Below, piece after piece: positions 9,088 through 17,396 of a DNA stretch of 54,212 bases (the first letter of the stretch is position 1; each line of letters opens with the position of its first letter). Below the pieces are notes generated by a model. The model made no database searches. It was given only the letters and a program-made list of their open reading frames with translations, and was not told where the DNA came from. A program made the translations under genes and the position numbers. The DNA comes from Prevotellaceae bacterium (GTDB lineage Bacteria > Bacteroidota > Bacteroidia > Bacteroidales > Bacteroidaceae), in NCBI GenBank assembly GCA_003150315.1, contig QAML01000078.1:1-54212 (forward strand). Direction: 5' to 3'.

Positions 9088-10848
9088 TTATTTCGTGAAT
9101 ACTATTCGGCGTGAAAAGGGCGGTTGTGCAGCCATATTCACTTTCGGCGACATCAAATGGTAGAGCGGAGACAACACTACCCCGCTTTTGTTTCCTTTGA
9201 AGCTTTCCCTGACGCTGCCACCAAACTCTTCGCCATATGCAACGTTCGTATCATCGCCCACACCGCATGCAAGTACGAGCGGACCGTACATTACTCTGAA
9301 ATCTCCTGGATTGCTGTTTTCCGAGTTCACCATTCCCTCGTAGCGCGGAGCCATTTCGAACGAAACAGTCAGTTTATCGCCGGCTTTGAAACGCCTTGTT
9401 ACTTTTGCAAGTCCGTCGGCATCATCATATTTCACCGACTTTCCGTTCACTTTCACCACATAGTTTTTCATCCACGATGTTTTTTCGAGCGACAAAGTAA
9501 TTTTTTTGTCAGGAGCAGCCTTCACGTTTACCGACACACCGTTGCCGAAAGGATATTCGGTTGACATTTCGATGTTCACATCGCCTGCATTCAGTTTTTC
9601 AGCCACTTTCACACTTCTGAAGAACGGTATGGCAAGTTCGTTGTCCTTTTTGAAAGCGGTATAATCGGCAGCTCGTCCCAAACCTTCGCCTCCGCGCATG
9701 GTGCAGCACCAATGTGCTTCGTCGCAGTTCATGGTTACGGAATGCGAATTGCGTGCTTTGCCGGGACTATTCTCCAATCCAAATCCTCCGTTACTTCTTT
9801 GTGCAAGGCAAATGGCATTATAATATATACGTTCCGCGTCGTCGCGATACTCGGCTTTGCCTGTGTGCTGCCAAAGTTGCGAAGCCACCATAAAAGCATC
9901 GACAATGGCGCACGGCTCTGTCCATGTGTCGTAGCGGCAGAACCAGTTGTAGTTTCCGTAAAACTCTGTCATGCCCTGCTTGCGATATATCTCCCAGCGT
10001 TTCTCTACTTCGTTCACATATTCGGGCTTTCCCGTTATGTCGGCATACCTAATCAATCCCCTCATAGCCGTTAGCGAGGCATGAGTCTGCGCTTTTATGC
10101 CGGTAAGGTCCACATTCAGGAACAGGTTAACGAGTTTGTCGGCAACGGGGCGCAACTTCTCGTCTTTCGTAACCTGCAAAGCGTGGAGCATTCCCTCCAT
10201 ACCTATGAACACACAGCCTATATCGGTTGACAATCTCCAATGTCCTAAGATTTGCGACAGGCTTCCCGATGCGGCTCCCACTCCTTTTTTGCGGCTTTCG
10301 GGCGATATGGGATAGGATTCATAATATTTCTCGCCTCCCACAAAGAGATTGTCAGCCATTCTGCTTATTACAGGCAACAGTTTTTCGTCTCTTTTCCATA
10401 GATAATACTCACACAATCCGCGAAGCATCCAACCGTTTCCCGAGAGTTGCTGTTCGTCAACGGAATCTCTGTGAATTGTGCCCATATATCCAAGCTCGTT
10501 AAGATTGGCAGGCACACGTCTGATTATTTCATCAAGATAAAGCGGTGTCCTTCCCGTGGCGCGGGCATCCATGACAAGTCCCAAAATTGTTCGTCCTTCG
10601 GTATCGCCGGGCCAATAGCCCGATTCCTCTTCGGTTAGGAACACGTGATCGGGCTGATATTTGGTTTCCTCCAAACGGTTGAAGTTGCGCATCAAACGAT
10701 CGCGCAGCTCTCCGCCCACTTTCACGTTCTCAAAACTAACGGTTTTGTATTTCGAAACTCCCTCATCCCCTGAGCGTGTTGCAGCATTGGTTGCAAACGC
10801 AAACGACAACGTGAGCATTGCACTTACAAGTATCTTTTTCTTTTGCAT
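9088..10848 (-). CDS. Secreted GH127-like (DUF1680) glycoside hydrolase
   Basis: The 586-residue protein begins with a signal peptide (MQKKKILVSAMLTLSFAFATNA). Its (alpha/alpha)6-barrel-like body has DTEGRTILGLVMDAR near residue 80, GNGWMLRGLCEYYLW near 135 and a Cys pair in CDEAHWCCTMRGGEGLGR near 380, where GH127-type beta-L-arabinofuranosidases carry their zinc-bound catalytic cysteines. A beta-sandwich of about 150 residues follows. The substrate may be an L-arabinofuranose-type or related sugar, but this branch is distant from characterised members. It is the first gene of a minus-strand run whose next member begins 25 bases on. Confidence 0.65.
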   Translation of the reverse strand: MQKKKILVSAMLTLSFAFATNAATRSGDEGVSKYKTVSFENVKVGGELRDRLMRNFNRLEETKYQPDHVFLTEEESGYWPGDTEGRTILGLVMDARATGRTPLYLDEIIRRVPANLNELGYMGTIHRDSVDEQQLSGNGWMLRGLCEYYLWKRDEKLLPVISRMADNLFVGGEKYYESYPISPESRKKGVGAASGSLSQILGHWRLSTDIGCVFIGMEGMLHALQVTKDEKLRPVADKLVNLFLNVDLTGIKAQTHASLTAMRGLIRYADITGKPEYVNEVEKRWEIYRKQGMTEFYGNYNWFCRYDTWTEPCAIVDAFMVASQLWQHTGKAEYRDDAERIYYNAICLAQRSNGGFGLENSPGKARNSHSVTMNCDEAHWCCTMRGGEGLGRAADYTAFKKDNELAIPFFRSVKVAEKLNAGDVNIEMSTEYPFGNGVSVNVKAAPDKKITLSLEKTSWMKNYVVKVNGKSVKYDDADGLAKVTRRFKAGDKLTVSFEMAPRYEGMVNSENSNPGDFRVMYGPLVLACGVGDDTNVAYGEEFGGSVRESFKGNKSGVVLSPLYHLMSPKVNMAAQPPFSRRIVFTK

Positions 10849-10867
10849 TGTTTGGTTATTTTATTTG

Positions 10868-10875
10868 CAAATATA
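10868..10875 (-). promoter_or_regulatory. -7 element TATATTTG of the GH127-like operon
   Basis: The minus strand reads TATATTTG 20 bases before the ATG at 10848, matching TAnnTTTG. The implied leader is short, about 13 nt. Confidence 0.6.
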
Positions 10876-11015
10876 AACTTTTTTGCACGATTTCGGGCTT
10901 CTGCAAGACGCTTTATTCATCTTTACAAGCACGACTCCGTTATGAAAGGTTTTATAGCTCTTGACACACAACAATTTTGCTTTTTTGATGTCGTTTGCCG
11001 TTTTTCAAAAAAAAC

Positions 11016-11095
11016 ACAAGGCATGTTGTAAAAAACACAAGCCATATATTTTAAAATACAAGGCACTTATTTTAAAATAAGTGCCTTGTATTTTT
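11016..11095. repeat. 21-bp-period palindromic repeat element, copy 3
   Basis: Modules start at 11016, 11037, 11058 and 11079, exactly 21 bp apart. They are ACAAGGCATGTTGT, ACAAGCCATATATTTT, ACAAGGCACTTATTTT and the inverted AAGTGCCTTGTATTTT. The last two form a near-perfect hairpin. A tail with CTGATTAACAACAACTTACA and AAAGGCTTATAAA follows at 11111-11143 and is nearly repeated after copy 7. Confidence 0.92.
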
Positions 11096-11209
11096 CGTCT
11101 TTTCAAGTCTCTGATTAACAACAACTTACAAAAGGCTTATAAATTCGACTATCTTTCTGGTTTTTAAGACGTTACGAAAATTGTCGATTCATACGAAAAT
11201 TCCGGCTAC

Positions 11210-11292
11210 AAAACAAAGCCGGACAAGAAGCCGCACGCTGTGCAAAACCTCTTGCCCGGTTATAATTTCAGCCGTTTTCCCGGCTTTGTTTT
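11210..11292. terminator. Nested inverted repeat, probable terminator with branched fold
   Basis: An outer stem pairs AAAACAAAG (11210-11218) with CTTTGTTTT (11284-11292). Inside, CCGGACAAGA (11219-11228) can pair with TCTTGCCCGG (11250-11259), GCAC (11233-11236) with GTGC (11240-11243), and GCCG (11271-11274) with CGGC (11281-11284). It begins 18 bases past the stop of the minus-strand gene at 11311. A terminator is the simplest reading, although the longer T tract lies on the plus-strand side. Confidence 0.5.
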
Positions 11293-11310
11293 TTATTATC
11301 TGCGTCGGAA

Positions 11311-12504
11311 TCAGAATTCCAAATCCACATCTTTCAGTTCATGCCATGGCAATCCCTGTTTGTTGAGTTGCTCCATGAAGGGATCGGGATCGAATTCTTC
11401 GACATTCCAAACGCCGGGACGCTTCCATATTCCCTTCAAAAACATCATGGCACCAATCATAGCCGGTACGCCCGTGGTATATGAAACTCCCTGCATGCCT
11501 GTTTCGTTGTAAGCGGCCTGATGCGAGCAGTTATTATATATATAATAGGTATGCTCCTTGCCGTCCTTGAGTCCCTTTATGCGGCAACCGATAGAAGTTT
11601 CGCCGTCGTAGTTTTCGCCAAGATCCTGAGGATTGGGAAGAACGGCTTTAAGGAACTGCAGCGGCACAATTTCCTGTCCGTTGTAATTTATAGGCTTTAT
11701 GGAAGCCATGCCGATGTTCTGAATAACACGCAAGTGGGTCAGATATTCCTGTCCGAAGGTCATCCAGAATCTTCCGCGCTTTATGGTGGGATAATTTTTC
11801 ACCAAACTTTCGAGTTCTTCGTGATGTAGAAGATAGCTTTCCTTGGGTCCGATGTTGGGATAATTCAGTGTTTTGTGAATTTCCAGAGGTTCTGTTTCAA
11901 TCCACTTGCCGTTTTCCCAATACAAACCCTTCTGCGTTATTTCGCGAATATTAATTTCGGGATTGAAATTGGTGGCGAAAGCCTTGTGATGGTTTCCCGC
12001 GTTGCAATCAACAATGTCGAGATACTGAATTTCGTCAAAAACATGTTTGGCAGCATATGCCGTGAAAATACTCGTAACGCCCGGATCAAAACCACAGCCG
12101 AGAATAGCGGTAAGTCCGGCTTTCTCGAAACGATCACGGTATGCCCACTGCCAACTATACTCAAAGTGAGCCTCATCACGGGGTTCGTAGTTCGCAGTAT
12201 CGAGATAGTTCACCCCGGAACGCAAACAGGCATTCATGATGGTCAAATCCTGATAAGGCAAAGCAAGATTCATGACAATATCCGGCTTGTACGAATCCAG
12301 AAGCTTGGTCAAAGCCTCCTCGTCATCGGCATCAATCTGCGCAGTTTGAAACTTGCAATCCTTGATAGAGTTAACAATGGCGTCGCACTTTGACTTTGTG
12401 CGGCTTGCAATCATCACGTCAGTAAAGACATCGGGATTCATTGCCAATTTGTGTATGGCAACAGTGGCAACGCCCCCTGCGCCAATAACTAAAACCTTTC
12501 CCAT
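11311..12504 (-). CDS. Carboxynorspermidine synthase-like / saccharopine dehydrogenase family
   Basis: The 397-residue protein opens with a Rossmann motif (KVLVIGAGGVATVAIHKLA) and has ALPYQD, YLDTANYEP and GCGFDPGVTSIF, typical of the saccharopine dehydrogenase family. Its length and the HHKAFATNFNPEINIRE segment fit the carboxynorspermidine synthase branch. Those enzymes join aspartate semialdehyde to a diamine with NADPH, and Bacteroidota use this route to make spermidine. Saccharopine dehydrogenase proper is the alternative, but no other lysine or alpha-aminoadipate gene is nearby. The gene is last in the kdsA operon, 33 bases after the hypothetical gene. Confidence 0.8.
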   Translation of the reverse strand: MGKVLVIGAGGVATVAIHKLAMNPDVFTDVMIASRTKSKCDAIVNSIKDCKFQTAQIDADDEEALTKLLDSYKPDIVMNLALPYQDLTIMNACLRSGVNYLDTANYEPRDEAHFEYSWQWAYRDRFEKAGLTAILGCGFDPGVTSIFTAYAAKHVFDEIQYLDIVDCNAGNHHKAFATNFNPEINIREITQKGLYWENGKWIETEPLEIHKTLNYPNIGPKESYLLHHEELESLVKNYPTIKRGRFWMTFGQEYLTHLRVIQNIGMASIKPINYNGQEIVPLQFLKAVLPNPQDLGENYDGETSIGCRIKGLKDGKEHTYYIYNNCSHQAAYNETGMQGVSYTTGVPAMIGAMMFLKGIWKRPGVWNVEEFDPDPFMEQLNKQGLPWHELKDVDLEF

Positions 12505-12537
12505 GATTTAATAGTTTGTTATCGTGTTAGTTTTTAT

Positions 12538-13137
12538 CTACATTTCGTCCTCAACAGGCGTTCCGTTGCTCTCAATCTCCCTGTCGGTAACGCCCAAAGC
12601 ATAACTTATGGAACAACTTAAGTATTCTTGACCGAAACCTCCGCCGCGCAAAGATTCCATAGAAAGCACTGTGGCACGCAAACGACGATGTTCCGAAAGA
12701 ATACGTGCCGCATATTGGCAAATATCTTCGCCCGGCACACATACAATTTCCTCCAATCCCGGCAATTCAGTCATTAGTTTTTCAAGAGTCTCCATGAAAG
12801 CATGGTCAGAACTGCCTTCGTATTCGGCAAAGTCCACCCTAAAATTAAAATCCCCGCATGAAAAACGCGATTCTTCATCTATGACTATGCCGTTAAAGTT
12901 CAAATTGCGATATGAATGCTTTGCCTTTTCTTTCAGAAGCACCGCATACACCTCTTCGTCGCTTACCACAAATTTTCCATCGCATGCCGCAGCATAAAGC
13001 CACCGTTTTATATCGACATCGGGGATTCTGCGGTTCAACATTCGCTCAAAATTTACGATTATGTCAAATGCAGCCTCGCTCAAAGCGGCTGTATCAACAA
13101 GAATCGCCCTTTTTATGTTTTTGTTGTCCATATACAT
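12538..13137 (-). CDS. Conserved hypothetical protein (DUF6621-like)
   Basis: The 199-residue acidic soluble protein has no signal peptide or membrane segment. The opening (AILVDTAALSEAAFDIIVNFERMLNRRIP) looks like a family I remember as DUF6621 that neighbours saccharopine-dehydrogenase-type genes in Bacteroidales; this assignment is from memory. A first Met two codons upstream of MDNKN gives an alternative start. It lies between the PLD gene (10-base gap) and the carboxynorspermidine synthase-like gene (33-base gap). Function unknown. Confidence 0.7.
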   Translation of the reverse strand: MYMDNKNIKRAILVDTAALSEAAFDIIVNFERMLNRRIPDVDIKRWLYAAACDGKFVVSDEEVYAVLLKEKAKHSYRNLNFNGIVIDEESRFSCGDFNFRVDFAEYEGSSDHAFMETLEKLMTELPGLEEIVCVPGEDICQYAARILSEHRRLRATVLSMESLRGGGFGQEYLSCSISYALGVTDREIESNGTPVEDEM

Positions 13138-13147
13138 GTTGTTTTAC

Positions 13148-14449
13148 TTAAAGAAACGGTTCGAGAAAATGGAACATCCAACCTTGGAAGTTCTTCCACG
13201 CCGAACGCTTATGCCAATACTCATCCGTCAGAGGCACACAATTTTCGCGCTTGTCCCTTTCAAAAATGGAACGTAACTCGGAAGTTGTGCATTCGTCCAG
13301 GACAAGAAGATTACATTCATAGTCATATGACAAACTGCGGGCATTGAGATTAGCAGAACCAAGGTAACTGTAAAGACCATCCACCGTCATTATTTTGGAA
13401 TGATGGAAACCGCCGCGATAATAATAGACCTTGGCACCACGCTTCTGCAGTTTGCGCACATTATAATCCACAACTCTCGGCGTTATAGGGATGTCGCTGT
13501 TCTCGGAAACCATTATTTCCAAATCAACCCCGCGATTTATCGCTTTTTTCAGAGCCTTGCGCAACTTACGATTGAGAGTAAAATAAGGATTTACTATTTC
13601 TATGTTCTTTTGTGCGGAATTAATTGCGTGCACAAAGGTTTCCCTTATAATCTTGGGGCTTTTCACCGGCTCGCGGTTAACTACCGCGATGACTTTTCCG
13701 CCGTTGTTTCCGCATGTATCCATTTTCAGCCCTTCGAGAACCGTATCGTTTTGAGTTATGGCGCGTGGAAAATATTCGTTTCCTGCTACATTTTGTTTGG
13801 CAGTCTTATTCCACATTCGCAAGAATATGTTTTGGAAATCACCAACCACGTCTCCTTCAACGCGCATGTGCATGTCGCGCCAATTACCTACCTGTTTCGT
13901 ACCGTTTATGTAGTAATCGGCAACGTTCATACCGCCTGTGTAAGCAATCTTTCCGTCTATTACAACAATTTTCCTGTGATCGCGATGCAAAGCATAGTCA
14001 ATCCACGGAAAACGCATGGGATAGTATTCGTAAATTTCCAGACCTTTCGAACGGAGTTCGCGGAGTTCGTCTTTTTTTATGGGTTTGTTGTTCGAAGCAT
14101 TGCCGAATGCGTCATAAAGCACACGCACCTGCACGCCCTCGGCTGCTTTTTTTTCCAAAAGTTCAAACAATGCGCCGGCAATGGAATCGTTGCGAAAATT
14201 AAAATACTCGAGATGCACGGAATGGCGAGCCTTGGAAATGGCGGCAAACATGTCCTTGAACTTTTCTTTTCCCGATGTCAGGAGAACAAGACTGTTGTTG
14301 CGCGAAATATTTATGTTTTCGCTTTCAAGGTAACGCGCCATTACCGAATCGGAACGCTCTGCGGTCTGCGCATAAGCACACACAGAAACAAGAACAAGTA
14401 TTACAACGGTTGACAGCTTTTTCACTTTTCCTCTCTTATGCCTTGTCAA
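13148..14449 (-). CDS. Secreted phospholipase D superfamily enzyme, cardiolipin synthase-like
   Basis: The 433-residue protein carries two HxKxxxxD catalytic motifs, HRKIVVID near residue 160 and HSKIMTVD near residue 350, each followed by a Gly-rich stretch (TGGMNVADYY, LGSANLNARS) as in cardiolipin synthases. Bacterial cardiolipin synthases usually begin with two transmembrane helices. This one has a single hydrophobic segment ending in AYAQ, read as a cleavable signal peptide, so the enzyme is probably periplasmic or outer-membrane associated. Its ATG overlaps the kdsD stop (ATGA), which suggests translational coupling to the KDO genes. Confidence 0.85.
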   Translation of the reverse strand: MTRHKRGKVKKLSTVVILVLVSVCAYAQTAERSDSVMARYLESENINISRNNSLVLLTSGKEKFKDMFAAISKARHSVHLEYFNFRNDSIAGALFELLEKKAAEGVQVRVLYDAFGNASNNKPIKKDELRELRSKGLEIYEYYPMRFPWIDYALHRDHRKIVVIDGKIAYTGGMNVADYYINGTKQVGNWRDMHMRVEGDVVGDFQNIFLRMWNKTAKQNVAGNEYFPRAITQNDTVLEGLKMDTCGNNGGKVIAVVNREPVKSPKIIRETFVHAINSAQKNIEIVNPYFTLNRKLRKALKKAINRGVDLEIMVSENSDIPITPRVVDYNVRKLQKRGAKVYYYRGGFHHSKIMTVDGLYSYLGSANLNARSLSYDYECNLLVLDECTTSELRSIFERDKRENCVPLTDEYWHKRSAWKNFQGWMFHFLEPFL

Positions 14450-15405
14450 ATCATTGTTCTGAAGGAATCTACGATTCCCATCAGTTTCCCGTTTTCGTCA
14501 ACCACGAGTACGGCGTGAATTTTCCTGTCCTGCATGATTTTTTCTACCATGCTTATTTTCGTATCCGGGCTTATGGTTACGGGATTCTTGGTCATAATGT
14601 CCTTAACCGAGAGAGAAAAAAAACGATTCTGCGAACTTTCCATGGCACGTCGCACATCTCCATCGGTAATTATGCCTTCCACCTTTCCGTCCTTGTCGTT
14701 TATCACGCAAAGTCCGAGACGTCCTTTGCTTACATGGGTTACCGCTTCGCCCAAAAGCATGTCGGGCGAAACCACGGGCAGATTGTCTTTCTGCATAACG
14801 TTACGCGCTTTTGTAAGCAGGCGTTTGCCGAGACTACCTCCGGGATGAAAACGCGCAAAGTCCTGCGCTTTGAAATCGCGTGCCTTCATCAGCGCGCATG
14901 CAAGCGCATCGCCCATTGCAAGAGTCGTGGTTGTTGACGTTGTGGGGGCAAGTCCGAGCGGTTCAGCCTCTTGTTTCACGGGCACGGTTATGTGAACGGT
15001 GGAATTTTGAGCTAGAAGCGACTGCGGATTGTTGCTTATGCCTATGATAGGAATGTTTTTTTCATGAAAATACGGCAGTATGCGCAGCAGTTCATCGGTT
15101 TGCCCGCTGTTGGATATGGCAAGCACAATGTCATCCGAACCGCAAACGCCCAAATCTCCGTGATAGGCATCAAGCGGATTCATGTAGAAACTCGGAGTTC
15201 CCGTGCTCGAGAGCGTGGCTGCCATTTTCGCGCCTATATGTCCGCTCTTGCCCACTCCCGTTACCACAAGTTTTCCTTTGCATGAGAGTATGAGATTGGC
15301 GGCTGCCTCAAAATTTTCGTCAAGATAGTTTATCTGATCAATGATTGCCTGAGCTTCATCGCGCAGACACTGCGCTGCTATTTCAATACATTTCTTGTCA
15401 AACAT
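14446..15405 (-). CDS. kdsD: D-arabinose-5-phosphate isomerase KdsD
   Basis: The enzyme interconverts D-ribulose-5-phosphate and D-arabinose-5-phosphate, the precursor of KDO in lipopolysaccharide. The 319 residues comprise an N-terminal SIS domain (GVGKSGHIGAKMAATLSSTG, SNSGQTDEL) and two C-terminal CBS domains (about 205-319), the usual KdsD/KpsF layout and length. The HPGGSLGKRLL linker is typical. The gene starts 16 bases after kdsA and overlaps the PLD gene by 4 bases. It is cytosolic. Confidence 0.95.
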   Translation of the reverse strand: MFDKKCIEIAAQCLRDEAQAIIDQINYLDENFEAAANLILSCKGKLVVTGVGKSGHIGAKMAATLSSTGTPSFYMNPLDAYHGDLGVCGSDDIVLAISNSGQTDELLRILPYFHEKNIPIIGISNNPQSLLAQNSTVHITVPVKQEAEPLGLAPTTSTTTTLAMGDALACALMKARDFKAQDFARFHPGGSLGKRLLTKARNVMQKDNLPVVSPDMLLGEAVTHVSKGRLGLCVINDKDGKVEGIITDGDVRRAMESSQNRFFSLSVKDIMTKNPVTISPDTKISMVEKIMQDRKIHAVLVVDENGKLMGIVDSFRTMI

Positions 15406-15421
15406 CTGCCAACTGATGCTA

Positions 15422-16180
15422 TTAATTGTTCAATATGTTTTCTATCACCCCTTCAAGGTCTTCGAGCCTCAACATATTTGGACCGTCGCTCAGTCCTTTG
15501 TCAGGTTCGGGATGAACCTCGAAAAAATATCCGTTAGCTCCGAAAGCTTTTGCCGCCATTGCCATCATGGGAATAAACTCACGGTTTCCGCCGGTTTTTC
15601 CTCCCGCAGCTCCGGGACGCTGCACCGAATGAGTGCAGTCCATTATGACGTTTTCGGCAATGGATTTCATGTAAGGGATGTTGCGAAAATCCACAACGAG
15701 ATTGTTATATCCGAAACTGTTGCCGCGTTCTGTGAGCCAAACTTCCTTAGCTCCCGCAGCCACGGCTTTTTCATAGGGATATTTCATGTCTTCGCCCGAA
15801 AGAAACTGCGCTTTCTTGATGTTTACCGTTTTTCCCGTCTTTGCAGCCGCAACTATAAGGTCGGTCTGGCGGCAAAGAAAGGCAGGAATCTGAATTACGT
15901 CCACAACTTTGCCCACAGGTTCCGCCTGCATGCTTTCGTGTATGTCGGTAAGAACTTTCAGTCCGAAATCTTTTTTCACTCCTGCGAGAACTTCCAGTCC
16001 TTTCTCAAGTCCGGGACCGCGATAAGAAGACAGCGAGGTACGGTTAGCCTTGTCAAACGAACTTTTGAAAATAATGTCGATGCCGAAAAGCTTGTTCAGC
16101 CTCACAAGTTCGGCTGCCACCGCTTCGGTAACTTTTTCGTTTTCTATTACGCAAGGACCTGCTATGAAAATATTCCTCAT
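15422..16180 (-). CDS. kdsA: KDO-8-phosphate synthase KdsA
   Basis: This enzyme condenses phosphoenolpyruvate with arabinose-5-phosphate to KDO-8-phosphate, the step after KdsD. The 252-residue TIM-barrel protein shows AGPCVIE at the N-terminus, KSSFDKANR, TDIHE, QIPAFLCRQTDL, MDCTHSVQ and EVHPEPD. The frame stays open upstream to 16342, but the family begins at MRNIFIAGPC. A -7 element at 16219-16226 lies inside the extension, so ATG at 16180 is the start. It is slightly shorter than the E. coli enzyme and opens the five-gene minus-strand operon. Confidence 0.96.
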   Translation of the reverse strand: MRNIFIAGPCVIENEKVTEAVAAELVRLNKLFGIDIIFKSSFDKANRTSLSSYRGPGLEKGLEVLAGVKKDFGLKVLTDIHESMQAEPVGKVVDVIQIPAFLCRQTDLIVAAAKTGKTVNIKKAQFLSGEDMKYPYEKAVAAGAKEVWLTERGNSFGYNNLVVDFRNIPYMKSIAENVIMDCTHSVQRPGAAGGKTGGNREFIPMMAMAAKAFGANGYFFEVHPEPDKGLSDGPNMLRLEDLEGVIENILNN

Positions 16181-16218
16181 TACAATGTTATAGAATTCAC
16201 ATTTTTTATTTACGAACG

Positions 16219-16226
16219 CAAAGTTA
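16219..16226 (-). promoter_or_regulatory. -7 element TAACTTTG of the kdsA operon
   Basis: The minus strand reads TAACTTTGC 39 bases before the kdsA ATG at 16180. It fits TAnnTTTG, gives a leader of about 30 nt and argues against the longer upstream start. Confidence 0.7.
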
Positions 16227-16401
16227 GCCATTTTTTTGCGTTTCCCGCTGTAGTTTTCACAATAACTTGCTTTGGCAGAGCCGCGAAAAAGCGTCCCTAA
16301 GCTCCGCACGCAAAAACACAACCGTCGTTGCCGAAAATTCACAATGCAATTTGCCGCTTATGCAGTAAATAATTTTTCGGCTTTGCCGCATTTGAAAAAA
16401 C

Positions 16402-16483
16402 ACATGGCTTATATTCAAAAACACAAGCCATATATTTTAAAATAAAAGGCACTTGTTTTGAAATATATGGCTCGTATTTTTCG
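16402..16483. repeat. 21-bp-period palindromic repeat element, copy 4
   Basis: Modules begin at 16402 (ACATGGCTTATATTC), 16423 (ACAAGCCATATATTTT), 16444 (AAAAGGCACTTGTTTT) and 16465 (ATATGGCTCGTATTTT, inverted). Here the inverted last module matches the second module rather than the third, so the hairpin would enclose module 3 as its loop. Confidence 0.88.
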
Positions 16484-16615
16484 ACATTCGGGGACTCTTG
16501 ATTTTCAGAACGTTATATTTTCAAAAAATTCCCTCTTCCGAAAATTCGGAATACCGTTACTTTTTCTGCGTTTCCGTCTTTTTACAGAAAAACATGAAAG
16601 CCGGCAATTAAAATT

Positions 16616-17224
16616 CTATTGTTTCATTCCGGGGAACAGACGCGCTATATATTTTCCTATAATATCGAACTCGATATTTACCACACAGCCCACCTTGAGT
16701 TTGCCAAGGTTTGTAATTTCCGAGGTGTAGGGAATTATCGAAACCTTAAACGAATTGTCTTTCACGTCGTATGCCGTAAGGCTCACGCCGTTCACGGTTA
16801 CAGAACCTTTCTCGACCACGGCATATCCCTTGGGCAGGTCGTCGCTATCGCCTTCATACGAAAAAGTAAGCACCGTGCTTCCCTGGGCATTCTCTATGGC
16901 AACGCATTCAGCCGTGCGGTCCACATGCCCCTGCACAATGTGTCCGTCAAGCCGCGAACCCGCAATCATGGAACGCTCCAAATTCACATAATCTCCCTCT
17001 CTGAGCAATCCGAGATTGGTGCGTTTCAATGTTTCGTCCATTGCCGTAACGGTATAAGCGTCTTCCGTGATTCCGTCAACGGTAAGACAGGTGCCGTTGT
17101 GGGCTATGCTTTGGTCAATCTTCAACTCCCAACCTTCGGGACGCTTAAAGGTGAATGTGATGTTCTTTCCTGTTCTTTGCTCACCGAGCATAGGGGTCAT
17201 AGTCTCTACAATTCCTGAAAACAT
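16616..17224 (-). CDS. ribE: Riboflavin synthase, alpha subunit
   Basis: The enzyme dismutates two 6,7-dimethyl-8-ribityllumazine molecules to riboflavin. The 202-residue protein starts MFSGIVE, the hallmark N-terminus, and has two lumazine-binding repeats: NGTCLTV and GHIVQGHVD in the first half, and GSVTVNGVSLT, ending in NIEFDIIGKYIARL, in the second. The frame is open to 17293, but the family start and the -7 element at 17264-17271 fix ATG at 17224. It is transcribed divergently from the efflux operon and stands alone, away from other riboflavin genes. Confidence 0.95.
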   Translation of the reverse strand: MFSGIVETMTPMLGEQRTGKNITFTFKRPEGWELKIDQSIAHNGTCLTVDGITEDAYTVTAMDETLKRTNLGLLREGDYVNLERSMIAGSRLDGHIVQGHVDRTAECVAIENAQGSTVLTFSYEGDSDDLPKGYAVVEKGSVTVNGVSLTAYDVKDNSFKVSIIPYTSEITNLGKLKVGCVVNIEFDIIGKYIARLFPGMKQ

Positions 17225-17263
17225 GGCGGTAAAATCTCTGTTTTTTGTTAAATATTTCGTCTG

Positions 17264-17271
17264 CAAAATTA
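17264..17271 (-). promoter_or_regulatory. -7 element TAATTTTG of ribE
   Basis: The minus strand reads TAATTTTGC 40 bases before the ribE ATG, with a TTG-containing stretch further upstream. No FMN riboswitch fold is visible in the short leader. Confidence 0.6.
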
Positions 17272-17356
17272 GTTGTTTGGTCGGTTTGCACAATGATTTG
17301 GTCGATTATTTTAGGGAAAGAGAATTTCCGGTTGCGCATAAAAGCCTTTTAATCAA

Positions 17357-17364
17357 TATTTTTG
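17357..17364 (+). promoter_or_regulatory. -7 element TATTTTTG of the efflux operon
   Basis: TATTTTTGC lies 33 bases before the ATG at 17397, with a TTG at 17332-17334 as a possible -33 element. It is divergent from the ribE promoter about 90 bases away. Confidence 0.6.
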
Positions 17365-17396
17365 CAGCAAACGAAACAACTATCAACAAAACAACG

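Larger units (their letters stand above)
10849..11310. other. Intergenic region: promoter, repeat copy 3, structured inverted repeat
   Basis: This 462-base gap between two minus-strand genes holds the GH127-operon promoter, repeat copy 3 with its tail (to about 11145) and the inverted-repeat block at 11210-11292. I found no credible gene. Confidence 0.6.
16181..16615. other. Intergenic region: kdsA promoter and repeat copy 4
   Basis: This 435-base gap lies between kdsA and ribE, both on the minus strand. It holds the kdsA promoter, repeat copy 4 and its tail (TTGATTTTCAGAACG at about 16499-16513), then a short palindrome TTCCGAAAATTCGGAA at 16536-16551. No gene is evident. Confidence 0.6.

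Noticed and set aside
16181..16342. Longer N-terminus for KdsA
   Set aside because: The family starts at MRNIFIAGPC, and a good -7 element lies inside the extension.
17225..17263. An FMN riboswitch before ribE
   Set aside because: The leader is only about 35 bases, too short for the known FMN aptamer.
17067..17396. Longer N-terminus for the TolC-family protein
   Set aside because: The extension overlaps ribE on the other strand and both promoters; the signal peptide begins at 17397.
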